From Actibacterium sp. MT2.3-13A (GTDB lineage Bacteria; Pseudomonadota; Alphaproteobacteria; Rhodobacterales; Rhodobacteraceae), in NCBI RefSeq assembly GCF_018139985.1, contig NZ_JAGSOU010000009.1:1-64000 (forward strand): DNA of 64,000 bases. Reading direction: 5' to 3'. Below are positions 35,328 to 46,450 of the stretch, piece after piece. The position numbers and the translations under genes are program-made. Below the pieces are notes generated by a model that worked only from the letters and a program-made list of their open reading frames with translations, was not told the origin of the DNA and ran no database searches. Position 1 is the first letter of the stretch; each line of letters starts with the position of its first letter.

Positions 35328-36122
35328 ATGGACAGCACAGCCACCGCGGATCGCTGTCGGATCACGGGCCGCAGGACGGTCGATCCGTCGCGCCTGTCGC
35401 CCTCGGCGCGCGATGCGTTCGGCCGCGAGCTCTATGCGATCCACCGGCAGATATTCTCTGGCGTCACCGAGGAACGGTTTCGATCGCATGTCATCGAGCC
35501 CCCGGCAGAGAGCACCGCGGTGCAGATCTATCTCGGCGCGGGGGGCGAGGTTGTGGGGTATTGCGCGGTGCATCGCTACCGGCGCCGCATCGGCGGGCGC
35601 GACACGATCGTCCTGCGGGCCGAGGCCGGGCTGCGGCCGGAATACCGCGGGCGCGGCACGACCTACTGGTTTGGCATGATCCGCGCGCTGGCCGAAAAGC
35701 TGCGCCATCCCTTCACCGCGGTCTACTACCTCGGCACGCTCGTGCACACGTCGAGCTACCACCTGTTCTTCAAGTATTTCCCGCGCGTCTATCCGCACCC
35801 CGATCTGGGGTTCCCCGAGGCCGCGCGCGCGGTGGCGCTGGAACTGGCCGACAGTTTTCCCGACCCGGCGGCGGATGCGTCCGACCCGCTGGTGCGCGCG
35901 GTCGGCTGGATCACCATCGAGACGCCGCAGGAAAAGGCGCTGGACCGGCGCGGCGACCTGCCGGACGTGCGGTATTTCAAGTCCCGCAACCCCGGCTATG
36001 TCGCGGGGCAGGGGCTGGTCGTTCTGGTGCCCATTACCTTTGGCAACGTTGCGGCGGCCATGCTGGCGCGGCTGGGCGAGCTGGCACGGCTGGCGGTGCG
36101 GCGCCACGAGCCGCCGCTGTGA
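35328..36122 (+). CDS. GNAT-like putative acyltransferase
   Basis: A 264-residue protein not assigned with confidence. The central part, GGEVVGYCAVHRYRRR, followed by VLRAEAGLRPEYRGRGTTYWFG, has the beta 4 and R/Q-x-x-G-x-G/A acyl-CoA loop look of GNAT enzymes (YRGRGT). The C-terminal 90 residues are less typical and end in an amphipathic helix. ATG 35328 was chosen over ATG 35322 because GGGGGG at 35316-35321 then has proper spacing; either way it is coupled to the ligase stop. Its operon position suggests it uses the acyl-CoA made by the ligase, which is inference. Confidence 0.6.
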   Translation: MDSTATADRCRITGRRTVDPSRLSPSARDAFGRELYAIHRQIFSGVTEERFRSHVIEPPAESTAVQIYLGAGGEVVGYCAVHRYRRRIGGRDTIVLRAEAGLRPEYRGRGTTYWFGMIRALAEKLRHPFTAVYYLGTLVHTSSYHLFFKYFPRVYPHPDLGFPEAARAVALELADSFPDPAADASDPLVRAVGWITIETPQEKALDRRGDLPDVRYFKSRNPGYVAGQGLVVLVPITFGNVAAAMLARLGELARLAVRRHEPPL

Positions 36123-36148
36123 GAGGCCCCGCCGCCGAAGACATTCAT

Positions 36149-36166
36149 TTTCACAGATATGTCATC
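36149..36166 (+). promoter_or_regulatory. Possible Pho box
   Basis: TTTCACA (36149-36155) and TGTCATC (36160-36166) are TGTCA-like units 11 bases apart, as in PhoB direct repeats, about 95 bases before a PhoX-family gene. Only the second unit is a strong match. Confidence 0.35.
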
Positions 36167-36258
36167 AAACTGGTGAAGAGCCGTTACATCTCTTCGCTAC
36201 CCGGACGGCGGACACGGCCCGCGCTCTGCGGCGCCGTGCGGTTTCCGAAGGAGAAGAC

Positions 36259-37674
36259 ATGAAACGGACCCTCACCCTGGCGACGGCCGTCGCCGCCCTG
36301 ACCACGACCGGCGCGCTGGCCGGGAGCATGGATTTCGGCGCGATGGTCGAGAAGATGATGCAGGACAACCTGCCGGCGCTGTTCGGCGTGAGCGCGCCGC
36401 TGGCGGCCTCCGCCCCGTCGACCGAGGGCGCCTATCGCGGCGCCGATCAGGCGGCTGCCGACCAGGTGCTGCTGGCCGAGGGCCTGAGCGCCGCCTACCT
36501 GTCCCGGGACGTCGCCAACAAGCTGGACATGTTCGCGCTCTATCCGGCCGCGAACCCGACCCATCTGATCGCCTGCGTCGAGGGCGGCCGCGAGGAGATC
36601 GCCGCGGGCAAGATGAACCCCTCGGTGCAGCGCATCGCGCTGGACGGCAGCTCGGTCGAGACCATCGTGCGCGGCATGGACCGCTGCGACGGCATCCGCA
36701 CCACCGCCTGGGGCACGGTGCTGGCCACCGAGGAGACCGAGGACGGTGCGGCCTACGAGATCCTCGACCCGCTGGAGATGGCCGAGGTCACCGTCATCGA
36801 CCGTGACAGCGGCGAGACCACCGACCCGACCCTGATGGTCAAGCGCCCGGCCCTGCCGACAATGGCCTGGGAGGGCCTGACCGTGCTGGACAGCGGCGTG
36901 GTGATCGGCGGCGACGAGCTGCGCCCGGGCACCGCCTATCCCGGCACCGACGGCGGCGCGCTCTTCAAGTTCGTTCCGGCCGAGGCCCATGCCGGCGGCA
37001 TGATCGACAGCCTCGACGCCTCGCCGCTGTCCGAGGGCGCCAGCTACGCGCTGCGGGTCTCCTGCGTGAACAAGAAGGAGCAATACGGCCAGGGCTGCGA
37101 AGTCGGTAACGGCGCCTGGGTCGCAATCGATCCCGCCCGCGCCCGCGTCGGCGCCGATCTGGCCGGGGCCACCGGCTTCTACCGCCCCGAGGACCTGCAT
37201 GTGGACCCGGTCTATGCCGGGGAGGGCGTGCGCTTCTGCTGGACCAACACCGGCAATACCAAGGCCGGGAACTATGGCGAGGTGATGTGCGGCGTGGACC
37301 GCGCGCCGCTGAACGCCGATGCCGGCGCCCTGAACGTGGTGATCAACCGCTTCATCGAGGGCGACAGCGAGCTGAACGCGCCGGACAACCTGGCCTTCAA
37401 CCCGGTGTCGGGGCTGCTCTATGTGGTCGAGGACAACGAGAACGGCGACATCTGGGCCTGCCTGCCCGACGGCGCCGACCGCGACATAAAGAGCGACGGC
37501 TGCATCCGTGTGCTGTCGGTGAAGGACAGCTCGGCCGAGCCGACCGGCTTCATGTTCTCGCAGGACGGCACGCAGGCCTATGTGTCGATCCAGCATTCGG
37601 ACGACGCCAACATGGCGAAGGTCGACGATTACGGCACCGACGACCTGCTGGTGATCAGCGGCTTCAGCAAGTAA
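36259..37674 (+). CDS. PhoX-family (DUF839) exported protein
   Basis: A 471-residue protein with a Sec signal peptide cleaved near ALAGS. The C-terminal stretch EPTGFMFSQDGTQAYVSIQHS is the signature of the DUF839/PhoX beta-propeller family, whose characterised members are calcium- and iron-dependent alkaline phosphatases. DNLAFNPVSGLLYVVEDNENGD and YRPEDLHVDPV are further propeller strands with acidic metal-binding residues. It is shorter than classical PhoX and has no twin-arginine motif, so phosphatase activity is likely but unproven. A candidate Pho box lies upstream and a perfect terminator downstream. Confidence 0.8.
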   Translation: MKRTLTLATAVAALTTTGALAGSMDFGAMVEKMMQDNLPALFGVSAPLAASAPSTEGAYRGADQAAADQVLLAEGLSAAYLSRDVANKLDMFALYPAANPTHLIACVEGGREEIAAGKMNPSVQRIALDGSSVETIVRGMDRCDGIRTTAWGTVLATEETEDGAAYEILDPLEMAEVTVIDRDSGETTDPTLMVKRPALPTMAWEGLTVLDSGVVIGGDELRPGTAYPGTDGGALFKFVPAEAHAGGMIDSLDASPLSEGASYALRVSCVNKKEQYGQGCEVGNGAWVAIDPARARVGADLAGATGFYRPEDLHVDPVYAGEGVRFCWTNTGNTKAGNYGEVMCGVDRAPLNADAGALNVVINRFIEGDSELNAPDNLAFNPVSGLLYVVEDNENGDIWACLPDGADRDIKSDGCIRVLSVKDSSAEPTGFMFSQDGTQAYVSIQHSDDANMAKVDDYGTDDLLVISGFSK

Positions 37675-37695
37675 GCGCGGCCCGGAAAACCACGG

Positions 37696-37721
37696 CGGGG
37701 CGCCCCTTTTGGGGCGCCCCG
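37696..37721. terminator. Perfect GC hairpin terminator
   Basis: CGGGGCGCCCC (37696-37706), loop TTTT, GGGGCGCCCCG (37711-37721), 22 bases after the PhoX-family stop. Symmetric, with no U tail. Confidence 0.7.
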
Positions 37722-37825
37722 TTCGCGTGTTCCGCCGGGGCGCTCCCGCCAGGGGCGCGCGGGTCTGCCGGCCCGCGGCCCCGGTTGGGCCCGGCATGGC
37801 CGCCTGCGCGGCCATGCGGCGGTGC

Positions 37826-38191
37826 TCAGTGGGTGACGGCGCCGCCGGCCGTCTGCCAGTGATGCAGCCCGCCGAGGTTGTAAACCTCCTTGAACCCCAA
37901 CTGCAGCAACATCTGCGCCGCCATCTGCGAGCGCGCGCCCGAGGCGCAGTAGAGCGCCACCGGCTTGTCCACCGACAGTTCGGCGAGGAATTCGAGGCTG
38001 GCGGGATCGGCCTTCATCCGCAGCACGGGCAGGGGGATGTGGATCGCGCCCGCGGCGTGGCCGGTCATCTTCAGCTCGTTGCCGTCGCGCACGTCGATCA
38101 GCGTCAGCGCGCCGGCCGCGACCCTGGCGATGGCGTCCTGGGCGTCGATTGCGGCCACGCGGGGGCCGGAGGGGCGGAGAAAGTTCAGCAT
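37826..38191 (-). CDS. Single-domain rhodanese
   Basis: A 121-residue sulfurtransferase domain. The CDC25-like active-site loop is YCASGARS with the catalytic cysteine, preceded by TLIDVRDGNELKMTGHAAGAIHIPL and followed by VYNLGGLHHW. It should transfer sulfane sulfur, for example in sulfide or persulfide detoxification. A long open frame extends upstream on this strand but only as the shadow of uvrA; ATG 38191 is the natural start. An ATTC-N8-GAAT operator 45 bases upstream links it to a SqrR/BigR persulfide sensor. Confidence 0.92.
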   Translation of the reverse strand: MLNFLRPSGPRVAAIDAQDAIARVAAGALTLIDVRDGNELKMTGHAAGAIHIPLPVLRMKADPASLEFLAELSVDKPVALYCASGARSQMAAQMLLQLGFKEVYNLGGLHHWQTAGGAVTH

Positions 38192-38235
38192 GTCAGTTGT
38201 CCTGTTCGTCTTGAGCAGCGTTGGCGCAGATATAT

Positions 38236-38251
38236 ATTCCTGAAGGTGAAT
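38236..38251. promoter_or_regulatory. SqrR/BigR-type operator
   Basis: ATTC, exactly eight bases, GAAT: the consensus of the persulfide-responsive ArsR-family repressor SqrR/BigR. It abuts a TATATAT -10-like element read toward the rhodanese gene. Confidence 0.75.
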
Positions 38252-38291
38252 GTGAAGGCTTCTCATGCACGAGATGCGCGCGGCGCGGCAT

Positions 38292-38306
38292 GTTCGCGCA
38301 ATGTTC
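38292..38306 (+). promoter_or_regulatory. LexA (SOS) box of uvrA
   Basis: GTTC-GCGCAAT-GTTC fits the alphaproteobacterial LexA site GTTC-N7-GTTC exactly, 66 bases before the uvrA start codon. Confidence 0.88.
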
Positions 38307-38371
38307 CTAGTTTTCGGTTGGAGACTCGGGCGTCCTCCACTATTTCTTAACCGATGGATCAGGGGGCGGTA

Positions 38372-41230
<2,859 letters not shown>

Positions 41231-41235
41231 GGCCG

Positions 41236-42117
41236 GTGGTGACGGTCGGGCTGGCCCTGGGGTCGGGCGGCGCGCGCGGCTGGTGCCATATCGGCGTGCT
41301 GCGCGCGCTAGAGGAGATCGGCGTCAGGCCGGACGTGATCGCCGGCTGCTCGATGGGGGCGCTGGTCGGCGCAGCCTACGCGGGCGGCAAGCTCGACGCG
41401 CTGGAGAAATGGGTCCGCAGCCTGACCCCGGCGCGTGTCGTCGGGCTGATCGACATCCGTCCCGGCAGCGGCGGCATCGTGGCCGGCAGCGAGATCGTGG
41501 CGATGCTGAAGAAGTTCGGCCTGCCCGAGCGGATCGAGGATCTGGATATCCCCTTCGCGGCGGTCGCCACCGACATGGAGACCGGGCGCGAGGTCTGGCT
41601 GCGCGAGGGAAAGCTGGCGGATGCCGTGCGCGCCTCGGTGGCGCTGCCCGGCGTGATCAGCCCGCACCGCCTGGACGGGCGCTGGCTGCTGGACGGGGGG
41701 CTGACCAACCCGGTGCCGGTCTCGGTGGCCCGCGCGATGGGGGCCGAGGTGATCATCGCGGTCAATCCCAACGCGAATCTGCACGGCCGGATCTGGCAGC
41801 GCCCCGCGCCGGCCTGGGAAAAACTGCTGCGCGATCTGCCCGAGGGGCTGGCCAAGGCGCTGCTGCCCGAGCCGAAAGACGACAGCCCGCCCGGCTATGC
41901 CGATGTGGTCGCCACGGCGATCGACGTGATGACCGAACAGATCCGCCGCGCGCGGCTGGCGGGCGAGCCGCCGCATGTGCTGCTGAACGCCGAGTTGTCG
42001 GACATCACGGTGCTGGAACTGCACCGAGGCGAGGAGGCCATCGCAGAAGGCCGGCGCATCGTGCGGGCGCAGAAGGACTGGATCCTGGATTGCACCGGGC
42101 GGGCAGGGGGCGCCTGA
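41236..42117 (+). CDS. Patatin-like phospholipase (RssA type)
   Basis: A 293-residue serine lipase-fold protein. The oxyanion loop GSGGARGWCHIGVL, nucleophile elbow GCSMGALVG and the DGG of LLDGGLTNPVPVSVA form the Ser-Asp dyad of the RssA/YchK branch. It likely hydrolyses phospholipid or lysophospholipid at the membrane. It begins at GTG 41236, five bases behind uvrA, so it may be cotranscribed under SOS control, though no functional link is obvious. Confidence 0.88.
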   Translation: MVTVGLALGSGGARGWCHIGVLRALEEIGVRPDVIAGCSMGALVGAAYAGGKLDALEKWVRSLTPARVVGLIDIRPGSGGIVAGSEIVAMLKKFGLPERIEDLDIPFAAVATDMETGREVWLREGKLADAVRASVALPGVISPHRLDGRWLLDGGLTNPVPVSVARAMGAEVIIAVNPNANLHGRIWQRPAPAWEKLLRDLPEGLAKALLPEPKDDSPPGYADVVATAIDVMTEQIRRARLAGEPPHVLLNAELSDITVLELHRGEEAIAEGRRIVRAQKDWILDCTGRAGGA

Positions 42118-42136
42118 GGCGCCCGCCGTCCCGGGG

Positions 42137-42337
42137 TTACTTATCCTTCGGGCAGGTGTTGATCCCGAGGATCGTGTAGAGCGGGCAACTCGACATCAGG
42201 CCGGTCGCCAGCGGGACGATGCCCAGCAGGTAGAGCCAGCTGAATTTCCCCTCCACCATGAAAAAGGCCAGGATCATCGCGGCACCGAGCACGATGCGCG
42301 CGATGCGGTCGGTGCTGCCAACGTTCTTCTTCAACAT
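42137..42337 (-). CDS. YgaP-like DUF2892 membrane protein
   Basis: A 66-residue protein with two short hydrophobic helices and the SSCPLYTILGINTC motif typical of DUF2892, the membrane part of YgaP rhodaneses. The start KKNVGSTDRIARIVLG is standard. Such proteins are often linked to sulfur or persulfide metabolism. Read on the minus strand, the start-codon region contains ATTC-N8-GAAG, one base off the SqrR/BigR operator seen before the rhodanese, which may be chance. It is not next to the rhodanese but only 4 kb away. Confidence 0.88.
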   Translation of the reverse strand: MLKKNVGSTDRIARIVLGAAMILAFFMVEGKFSWLYLLGIVPLATGLMSSCPLYTILGINTCPKDK

Positions 42338-42404
42338 CTTGAATCTCCGAAAGGCTGTTAGACGATAACCCCGACTATATACCCGGAAACGGAGATCGCA
42401 CCTG

Positions 42405-43280
42405 TCAGTTTTCGCGTCCGCGTTTCTCAAACCGCGGCAGCATGGCGCTGAAGTCGCGGCCCCTGCCGTCCTCCCTCTCGACGAAGGTCTCGTAGAGCGC
42501 GGCGGCGCGCTGGCCCATCGGCGTGTCGGCATCCACCGCCTCGGCCGCCTGCTGGCTCAGGCGCAGGTCCTTGAGCATCAGTTCGGCGGCGAAGCCGGGC
42601 TTGTAATCGTTGTCGGCGGGGCTGGTCGGCCCCACGCCCGGCGCCGGGCAATAGGTGTTCATCGACCAGCTCTGACCGGACGAGGTGGAAACCACGTCGA
42701 ACATCTTGCCCCGGTCGAGACCCAGCTTGTCGGCCAGCGCGAAGGCCTCGCAGGTGGCGATCATGGTCACGCCCAGGATCATGTTGTTGCAGATCTTGGC
42801 GGCCTGGCCGGCGCCGGAGGCGCCGCAATGCACCGCCTTCTGCCCCATGATGTCGAACAGCGGCTTGACCGTGGCGAAGGCCGCGTCGCCGCCGCCCACC
42901 ATGAAGGTCAGCGTGCCGGCGGCCGCACCGCCCACGCCGCCCGAAACGGGGGCGTCCAGCGCGCCCAGCCCCGCGGCCCCGGCCTGTTCCGCCACCGCGC
43001 GGGCGCTGTCCACGTCCACGGTCGAGCAATCGCAGAGCACGGCGCCCTTCTCCATGACCGGGATCACCTCCTCGGCCACCGCGCGCAGGATCGCGCCGTT
43101 GGGCAGCATGGTGATGACCACGTCCTGACCCTTGGCGGCCTCGGCGGCGCTGCCGGCCCTGGTGACGCCCTCGGGCATGGGCGCGGCGAGGTCGAACCCC
43201 GTTACCTCATGCCCGGCCTTGACCAGGTTGGCCGCCATCGGCGCGCCCATGTTTCCCAGCCCGATGAATCCGATTTTCAT
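42405..43280 (-). CDS. mmsB: 3-hydroxyisobutyrate dehydrogenase
   Basis: A 291-residue beta-hydroxyacid dehydrogenase that oxidises 3-hydroxyisobutyrate to methylmalonate semialdehyde with NAD+ in valine breakdown. The nucleotide loop GFIGLGNMGAPMA, substrate motif DAPVSGGVGGAAAGTL and catalytic lysine region GAGQAAKICNNMIL are all present, as is the C-terminal KDLRLSQ motif. Its ATG overlaps the stop of the upstream hydrolase gene by four bases, and the order dehydrogenase, hydrolase, mmsB follows the pathway. It is the last gene of this operon. Confidence 0.93.
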   Translation of the reverse strand: MKIGFIGLGNMGAPMAANLVKAGHEVTGFDLAAPMPEGVTRAGSAAEAAKGQDVVITMLPNGAILRAVAEEVIPVMEKGAVLCDCSTVDVDSARAVAEQAGAAGLGALDAPVSGGVGGAAAGTLTFMVGGGDAAFATVKPLFDIMGQKAVHCGASGAGQAAKICNNMILGVTMIATCEAFALADKLGLDRGKMFDVVSTSSGQSWSMNTYCPAPGVGPTSPADNDYKPGFAAELMLKDLRLSQQAAEAVDADTPMGQRAAALYETFVEREDGRGRDFSAMLPRFEKRGREN

Positions 43281-44323
43281 GCCTGTTCCTCCTCAAGCTT
43301 CAGGGCGTCGGCGCCCAGGGGCAGCAGCATCCGCGTGACCTCGATCGCGGCCACGTCCTCCAGGGGCGCGTGCTGCCATTTCGGGTTGCGGTCCTTGTCG
43401 ATGATGGCGGCGCGGACCCCTTCCAGGAAATCCGCCTGCTCCATCGCGCGGTGGGTGAAGCGGTATTCCAGCTCCAGCGCGCGGCGGATGTCGTCGGTGC
43501 CGCGCAGGCGGTGAATCATCTCCACCGTGCAGGCCATCGACAGCGGCGAGTTGCGGCCCAGGATCTCCAGCGTCCGGGTGGCGAATTCGCTGTCGTCCGC
43601 CTTCAGCGAACGCAGGATGTCGCCGAGGTTCTCGCCGCCGAAATGGGTGTTGATCGCCTCCTGCAGCGCGTTGAGACGGCCCTCGGGGGCGTCTTCGGCG
43701 GCGCGGTCGATGGCCTCCCAGTCGCCGGTTTGCACCAACTCGGCGGTCAGCGCGGGCCATTTCTCCTGGGGCACGAAATAATCGGCGAATCCCGCCAGGA
43801 TCGCGTCGCGCGGCCCCATGCGGGCGCCGGTGGTGCCCAGGTATTCGCCCAGCCGTCCCGGCGCGCGCGACAGGATCAGCGAGCCGCCCACGTCGGGCAC
43901 CAGCCCGATGCCGCACTCGGGCATGGCGATCTGGCTGGTCTCGCCCACCACCCGGTGCGAGCCGTGGCAGGCGATGCCCACCCCGCCGCCCATGGTGAAG
44001 CCCTGCATCAGGCTCGCCACGGGTTTCGGAAAGGCGAACATCTTGGCGTTCATGCGGTATTCGTCGCGCCAGAACCTGCGGCCGTAGTTGAAATCGCCCG
44101 CGGTGCCGGTCTCGTACATCTCCTGGATGTCGCCGCCGGCGCAGAAGGCGCGCTCGCCCTCGGCGTCGAGCAGGATCATCCTCACCGCGTCGTCCGTGGC
44201 CCAGGCGTCCAGCGCCTTCTCGATCTCCAGGCACATGGCGTAGCTCAGCGCGTTCAGCGCCTTGGGCCGGGTCAGGGTGATGCGCCCGATCCGGCCCTCG
44301 ATGCGGATGTCGATATCGCCCAT
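43277..44323 (-). CDS. 3-hydroxyisobutyryl-CoA hydrolase
   Basis: A 348-residue crotonase-fold enzyme that releases CoA from 3-hydroxyisobutyryl-CoA. The family is distinguished from plain hydratases by FCAGGDIQEMYETG, FPKPVASLMQGFTMGGGVGIA, the MPECGIGLVPDVGGS block with its catalytic Glu and Asp, and the long C-terminal extension with EYRFTHRAMEQADFLEGVRA. It lies one base downstream of isobutyryl-CoA dehydrogenase and overlaps mmsB, so all three are one operon. A separate methacrylyl-CoA hydratase gene is not in the window. Confidence 0.9.
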   Translation of the reverse strand: MGDIDIRIEGRIGRITLTRPKALNALSYAMCLEIEKALDAWATDDAVRMILLDAEGERAFCAGGDIQEMYETGTAGDFNYGRRFWRDEYRMNAKMFAFPKPVASLMQGFTMGGGVGIACHGSHRVVGETSQIAMPECGIGLVPDVGGSLILSRAPGRLGEYLGTTGARMGPRDAILAGFADYFVPQEKWPALTAELVQTGDWEAIDRAAEDAPEGRLNALQEAINTHFGGENLGDILRSLKADDSEFATRTLEILGRNSPLSMACTVEMIHRLRGTDDIRRALELEYRFTHRAMEQADFLEGVRAAIIDKDRNPKWQHAPLEDVAAIEVTRMLLPLGADALKLEEEQA

Positions 44324-44324
44324 G

Positions 44325-45470
44325 TCAGCCCCGTTCCGCCAGCATTTGCCGCGCCACGATCACGCGCATGATCTCGTTCGTGCCTTCGAGGATCTGGTGC
44401 ACGCGCAGGTCGCGCACCAGCTTCTCGATACCATAATCGGCGAGGTAGCCGTAGCCGCCATGCAGCTGCAGGCACTGATCGACCACGCGGCTGCCGGCCT
44501 CGGTCACGAATTTCTTGGCCATGGCGCAGAACTTGGTGGCGTCGGGGGCCTGGTTGTCGAGTTTCCACGCCGCCTGGCGCAGGAAGGTGCGGGCGGCCTG
44601 CAACTCGATCTCCATGTCGGCGAGGCGGAATTGCAGCGCCTGGAACTGGTCGATACTCTTGCCGAAGGCCTTGCGCTCGCCCATGTAGTCGAGCGTGGCG
44701 TTCAGCGCGGCCTGCGCGGCGCCGAGAGAGCAGGCCGAGATGTTCAGCCGCCCGCCGTCGAGCCCGGCCATTGCGTATTTGAAGCCCTTGCCTTCCTCGC
44801 CCAGCAGGTTTTCGGCCTCCACCTTGCAGGCGTCGAACTGCACCTGGCGGGTGGGCTGGCTTTTCCAGCCCATCTTCTGTTCCAGCCCGCCGAACGACAG
44901 CCCCTCGGCCCCGTCATCGACGATCAGCGCCGAGATGCCGCGCGGGCTGTCGTCGCCGGTGCGCGCCATCACGATATAGGCGTCAGAATAGCCGCCGCCC
45001 GAGATGAACGCCTTGCTGCCGTCCAGCGTGTAGCCCGCGTTGGTCTTCACGGCCCTGGTCTTCAGCGCCGCCGCGTCCGAGCCCGAGCCCGGCTCGGTCA
45101 GGCAGTAGGAGAAGAACTTCTCCATGGTGATCGCGGGGGCGAGGTAGCGCGCCTTCTGGTCATCGCTGCCGAACTTGTCGATCATCGCGGCGCACATGTT
45201 GTGGATCGACAGGAAGGCGGCGACCGAGGGGCAGGCCATGCTCAGCGCCTCGAAGACGAAGGTGGCGTCGAGGCGGCTCAAACCGGAGCCGCCCGAGTCT
45301 TCGCTGACATAGAGCCCGCCGAAGCCGAGTTCGGCCAACTGCGGCCACAGTTCCTTGGGGATGGTGCCCTCTGCCTCCCATTTCCGGGCGTTGGGCGCGA
45401 TGTGCTCGGCGCCAAAGGCGCGGGCCATGTCGAAGATGGCCTCCTGCTCTTCGGTCAAAGCGAAATCCAT
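44325..45470 (-). CDS. Isobutyryl-CoA dehydrogenase (acyl-CoA dehydrogenase family)
   Basis: A 381-residue flavoenzyme that converts isobutyryl-CoA to methacrylyl-CoA and passes electrons to ETF. It opens with MDFALTEEQEAIFDMARAFGAEH, has YCLTEPGSGSDAAALKT for FAD and substrate binding and the catalytic glutamate in ILEGTNEIMRVIVARQML. Substrate assignment rests on its operon with hydroxyisobutyryl-CoA hydrolase and mmsB. GGGAGGAG precedes the ATG. That ribosome binding region lies in one arm of a long inverted repeat at 45477-45573. Confidence 0.9.
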   Translation of the reverse strand: MDFALTEEQEAIFDMARAFGAEHIAPNARKWEAEGTIPKELWPQLAELGFGGLYVSEDSGGSGLSRLDATFVFEALSMACPSVAAFLSIHNMCAAMIDKFGSDDQKARYLAPAITMEKFFSYCLTEPGSGSDAAALKTRAVKTNAGYTLDGSKAFISGGGYSDAYIVMARTGDDSPRGISALIVDDGAEGLSFGGLEQKMGWKSQPTRQVQFDACKVEAENLLGEEGKGFKYAMAGLDGGRLNISACSLGAAQAALNATLDYMGERKAFGKSIDQFQALQFRLADMEIELQAARTFLRQAAWKLDNQAPDATKFCAMAKKFVTEAGSRVVDQCLQLHGGYGYLADYGIEKLVRDLRVHQILEGTNEIMRVIVARQMLAERG

Positions 45471-45476
45471 GGGGCT

Positions 45477-45573
45477 CCTCCCTTGCCGCGTGAATTGAAC
45501 ACGTGTTTATTTAATTTCCGATTGTTGCAGCAGTTTTGCAACCCTAGAAAATCGTGTTCCGCGGCAAGGGAGG
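45477..45573. repeat. Long inverted repeat covering the acyl-CoA dehydrogenase leader
   Basis: The arm 45477-45490 (CCTCCCTTGCCGCG) pairs perfectly with 45560-45573. Pairing continues with GAACACG at 45497-45503 and CGTGTTC at 45553-45559, leaving a six-base bulge on one side, for 21 pairs in total. Inside is a smaller palindrome, GTTGCA (45524-45529) and TGCAAC (45537-45542). On the minus strand one arm contains the Shine-Dalgarno region of the dehydrogenase gene. Confidence 0.85.
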
Positions 45574-45579
45574 TGCAGG

Positions 45580-46161
45580 TCAGATCAGCCGCACCTGCGT
45601 GCCGATCGGGGCGATCTCGAACAGCTCCGCGATCTTGCTGTTGTAGAGCCCGATGCAGCCCGACGATGACCGCCGCCCGATCTTGCGCGTGTCATGGGTG
45701 CCGTGGATCAGGTAGGCCGGCCAGCTGAGATACATGGCATGCGTGCCCAGCGGGTTGCCCGGCCCCGGCGGCATGTAGCGCGGGATGTCGGGATCGCGTT
45801 TGATCATGTCCTGCGTCGCATGCCAGTCGGGGCCCACGCGCTTGCGCACGATCTCGGTATAGCCGCGGCGGGTGAGGTCCTCGCTCATCGGCACCGAGGT
45901 CGGGTAGAGGCGGTAGTCGGACCCGTCGCCGCTCCAGAAATGCAGTGCGCGCGAGGTGGTGTCGGCCACGATGGCGGCCTTGCCCAGCGTTTCGAAATGG
46001 TCCTCCCAGCGCTGGATGATGAAGCTCGAGGCGTTGCGGCGCACGCCCTCGTCGCCGCGGATCAGCGGTTCGCGCGTCTCGGCGCGCAGGATCGACGGGG
46101 TGGCGAGGGCCGCGGCGAGGCCGGTCAGCACGGCGCGGCGCGAGGGAATGTGGCGTGACAT
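45580..46161 (-). CDS. L,D-transpeptidase with twin-arginine signal
   Basis: A 193-residue exported YkuD-domain protein. The N-terminus SRRAVLTGLAAALA is a twin-arginine type signal. The catalytic motif is HGTHDTRKIGRRSSSGCIGLYN, with the active cysteine in SSGCIGL. L,D-transpeptidases make 3-3 cross-links or attach proteins to peptidoglycan. ATG 46161 was preferred to in-frame ATG 46182 or the longer frame to 46320, because GGAGG lies upstream and the Tat signal then starts the protein. It is upstream of, and in line with, the valine operon but is probably unrelated. Confidence 0.88.
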   Translation of the reverse strand: MSRHIPSRRAVLTGLAAALATPSILRAETREPLIRGDEGVRRNASSFIIQRWEDHFETLGKAAIVADTTSRALHFWSGDGSDYRLYPTSVPMSEDLTRRGYTEIVRKRVGPDWHATQDMIKRDPDIPRYMPPGPGNPLGTHAMYLSWPAYLIHGTHDTRKIGRRSSSGCIGLYNSKIAELFEIAPIGTQVRLI

Positions 46162-46450
46162 GAACACTGTCCTCCAAGTCATTGGATGCTCGATGCCGGG
46201 ACCATCCCACAGCCTCGGCCATGCGGCCAGAGGGGGACAGATCACAAAAACGGAATACACGGAAATGTGTGGTCGGAACGGGCGTTGGCGCCGACGGATG
46301 GCCGGTTTGGAGGCTGTCATGCCCTGAAATTCGGCACAGAGGGCAGCGCCGGACCCGCCTCCCGGCAGGCCGCCATTCGTGCCCGCCCAGGGTCGGGCGC
46401 CGCCCCGCGCAAGGGGCCGCCACGTCCGCCCGGCATCCGGGAGGCCAGCG

